Shown in pieces: positions 5,823 to 6,791 of a stretch of 6,791 nucleotides of DNA. Origin of the DNA: Chitinophagaceae bacterium (GTDB lineage: Bacteria > Bacteroidota > Bacteroidia > Chitinophagales > Chitinophagaceae). Position 1 is the stretch's first letter; every line of letters begins with the position of its first letter. The notes beneath the pieces were generated by a model. That model worked only from the letters and a program-made list of their open reading frames with translations. It searched no databases and was not told the DNA's origin. Position numbers and translations under genes: made by a program. The stretch lies in NCBI GenBank assembly GCA_023251335.1, contig JAHEZA010000139.1:1-6791 (forward strand). The letters are read 5' to 3'.

Positions 5823-6734
5823 CTACCAGCCTAAGACCCATGCAAAAATCAATGGTGCAACGATCGTAGCATCACTCTCAACAATAAATTTCGGCGTATG
5901 TATATCCAGTTTTCCCCATGTTATTTTTTCATTGGGAACAGCGCCGGAATAAGAACCATAAGAAGTAGTCGAATCAGAAATCTGGCAAAAATAGCTCCAG
6001 AACGGAACGTCGTGCCATTCCAAATCCTGGTACATCATCGGTACTACACAAATAGGAAAATCGCCGGCAATACCGCCACCAATCTGGAAGAAGCCAAGCC
6101 CTTTTCCTGTAGATAATTCACGATACCATTCTGTAAGCTGAGCCATATATTCTATCCCGCTTTTCATGGTGCTTGCTTTTAGTTCTCTCTTAATAACATA
6201 AGATGTAAAAATATTTCCCATCGTACTGTCTTCCCATCCCGGCACCACAATCGGAATATTTTTTTCTGCAGCCGCGAGCATCCAACTATTTTTTGGTTCT
6301 ATTTCGTAATACTGTTCCAACACACCACTCAGCAACATTTTGTACATGTACTCGTGAGGAAAATATCTTTCTCCTTTGTCATCCGCATCTTTCCATATTT
6401 TATGTATGTGCTGTTGTAATCTTCTAAACGCTTCTTCTTCAGGAATACACGTATCAGTAACGCGATTGTAATGATTTTCCAAAAGTTCCCATTCTTCCTG
6501 CGGGCTGAGATCACGATAATTTGGCACTCTTTTATAATGGCTATGCGCCACCAGGTTCATAATATCTTCTTCAAGATTAGCGCCGGTGCAACTGATCATA
6601 GCAACTTTATCCTGCCTTATCATTTCAGCAAATGAGATCCCCAATTCTGCCGTACTCATGGCGCCTGCAAGTGAAACCAACATTTTTCCTCCTTCATTCA
6701 AATGTGTCTCATAACCTTTAGCAGCATCCATCAA
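5823..6734 (-). CDS. Deoxyhypusine synthase-like protein, 5' end interrupted
   Basis: The visible open frame (303 residues from TTG 6734; an ATG follows at 6731) is a bacterial member of the deoxyhypusine synthase family, NAD-dependent enzymes that transfer an aminobutyl group from spermidine through a lysine imine. Blocks seen are SLAGAMSTAELG (21-32), SCTGANLEEDIMN (48-60), VVPGWEDSTMGN (163-174), GGGIAGDFP (219-227) and ITWGKL (271-276); Lys275 corresponds to the catalytic Lys of eukaryotic enzymes (human Lys329). Bacteria lack eIF5A, so the acceptor must differ; homospermidine-type or other polyamine chemistry is possible but not shown. The His of the human KHH motif is missing. Conserved family sequence continues upstream of the TTG, but behind an in-frame TAA at 6767-6765, so the gene may be a pseudogene or use a late start. 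The stop is TAG at 5825-5823. Confidence 0.85.
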   Translation of the reverse strand: MMDAAKGYETHLNEGGKMLVSLAGAMSTAELGISFAEMIRQDKVAMISCTGANLEEDIMNLVAHSHYKRVPNYRDLSPQEEWELLENHYNRVTDTCIPEEEAFRRLQQHIHKIWKDADDKGERYFPHEYMYKMLLSGVLEQYYEIEPKNSWMLAAAEKNIPIVVPGWEDSTMGNIFTSYVIKRELKASTMKSGIEYMAQLTEWYRELSTGKGLGFFQIGGGIAGDFPICVVPMMYQDLEWHDVPFWSYFCQISDSTTSYGSYSGAVPNEKITWGKLDIHTPKFIVESDATIVAPLIFAWVLGW

Positions 6735-6791
6735 GGCGGCAGCGTTAAAATGGCGATAGTGATGTTATATAAAATTTGAAACGGGACCTTT
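6735..6791 (-). pseudogene. 5' remnant of the deoxyhypusine synthase-like frame with an in-frame TAA
   Basis: Read on the minus strand in the same frame as the gene, these 57 bases encode KGPVSNFI, a stop (TAA, 6767-6765), then HHYRHFNAAA, directly joined to the LMDAAKGYE start of the open frame. From memory of Bacteroidota homologues, the N-terminus reads close to KGPVxxFIxxHYxHFNAAALVDAAK, so both sides of the stop look like genuine coding sequence. The stop occupies one codon where an acidic or similar residue is usual; a single G-to-T change from GAA would suffice. The original start codon must lie within a few codons beyond the window edge. TAA ends ssb, gldD, galE and the DUF47 gene here, so stop-codon reassignment is unlikely. 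A sequencing error at a contig edge is a real alternative. Confidence 0.6.

Noticed and set aside
5898..6116. Plus-strand frame inside the deoxyhypusine synthase-like gene
   Set aside because: It is antisense to strongly conserved catalytic sequence, with no family resemblance and no start context.
6765..6767. TAA as a reassigned sense codon
   Set aside because: TAA ends ssb, gldD, galE and the DUF47 gene in this window, so it is an ordinary stop.

Overview
The window comes from an AT-rich genome of the phylum Bacteroidota. Three things point there: a gldE-gldD gliding-motility pair directly after ssb (with what looks like the tail of mutY before it), no obvious Shine-Dalgarno sequences, and a Bacteroidota-type deoxyhypusine synthase-like protein. 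I cannot place it below phylum with confidence. A gliding or type IX secretion lineage of the Chitinophagales/Sphingobacteriales/Flavobacteriales kind is likely.

Layout. Plus strand, 1-2570: the last codons of a probable mutY, then ssb, gldE and gldD, closely packed and probably one transcript. gldE and gldD overlap by ATGA. Minus strand, 6791-2688: a deoxyhypusine synthase-like gene at the right edge, a 268-base spacer, a PhoU-like (DUF47) gene, a PiT phosphate permease gene and galE. gldD and galE converge across a 117-base spacer. No RNA gene, insertion sequence, CRISPR array or phage gene was seen.

Function. The left block joins DNA maintenance (MutY repair glycosylase, SSB) to two gliding-motility proteins: GldE, a CNNM/CorC-like membrane protein, and GldD, a lipoprotein. 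This order is a known conserved neighbourhood in the phylum. The centre is a phosphate uptake pair (permease plus DUF47 accessory protein), with a sugar-nucleotide epimerase just downstream. The right edge is polyamine-type chemistry.

Most of the window is ordinary core genome, and I did not find a new multi-gene system. The points worth a second look are: (1) an in-frame TAA inside the conserved N-terminal region of the deoxyhypusine synthase-like gene; (2) loss of the usual His and Asp active-site positions in that protein while the catalytic Lys is kept; (3) a degenerate 7-base-period repeat, in two opposed halves followed by eight T on the transcribed sense, between the DUF47 and PiT genes; (4) an SSB without the canonical C-terminal tip; (5) an Asn-to-Gly change in the second PiT signature.
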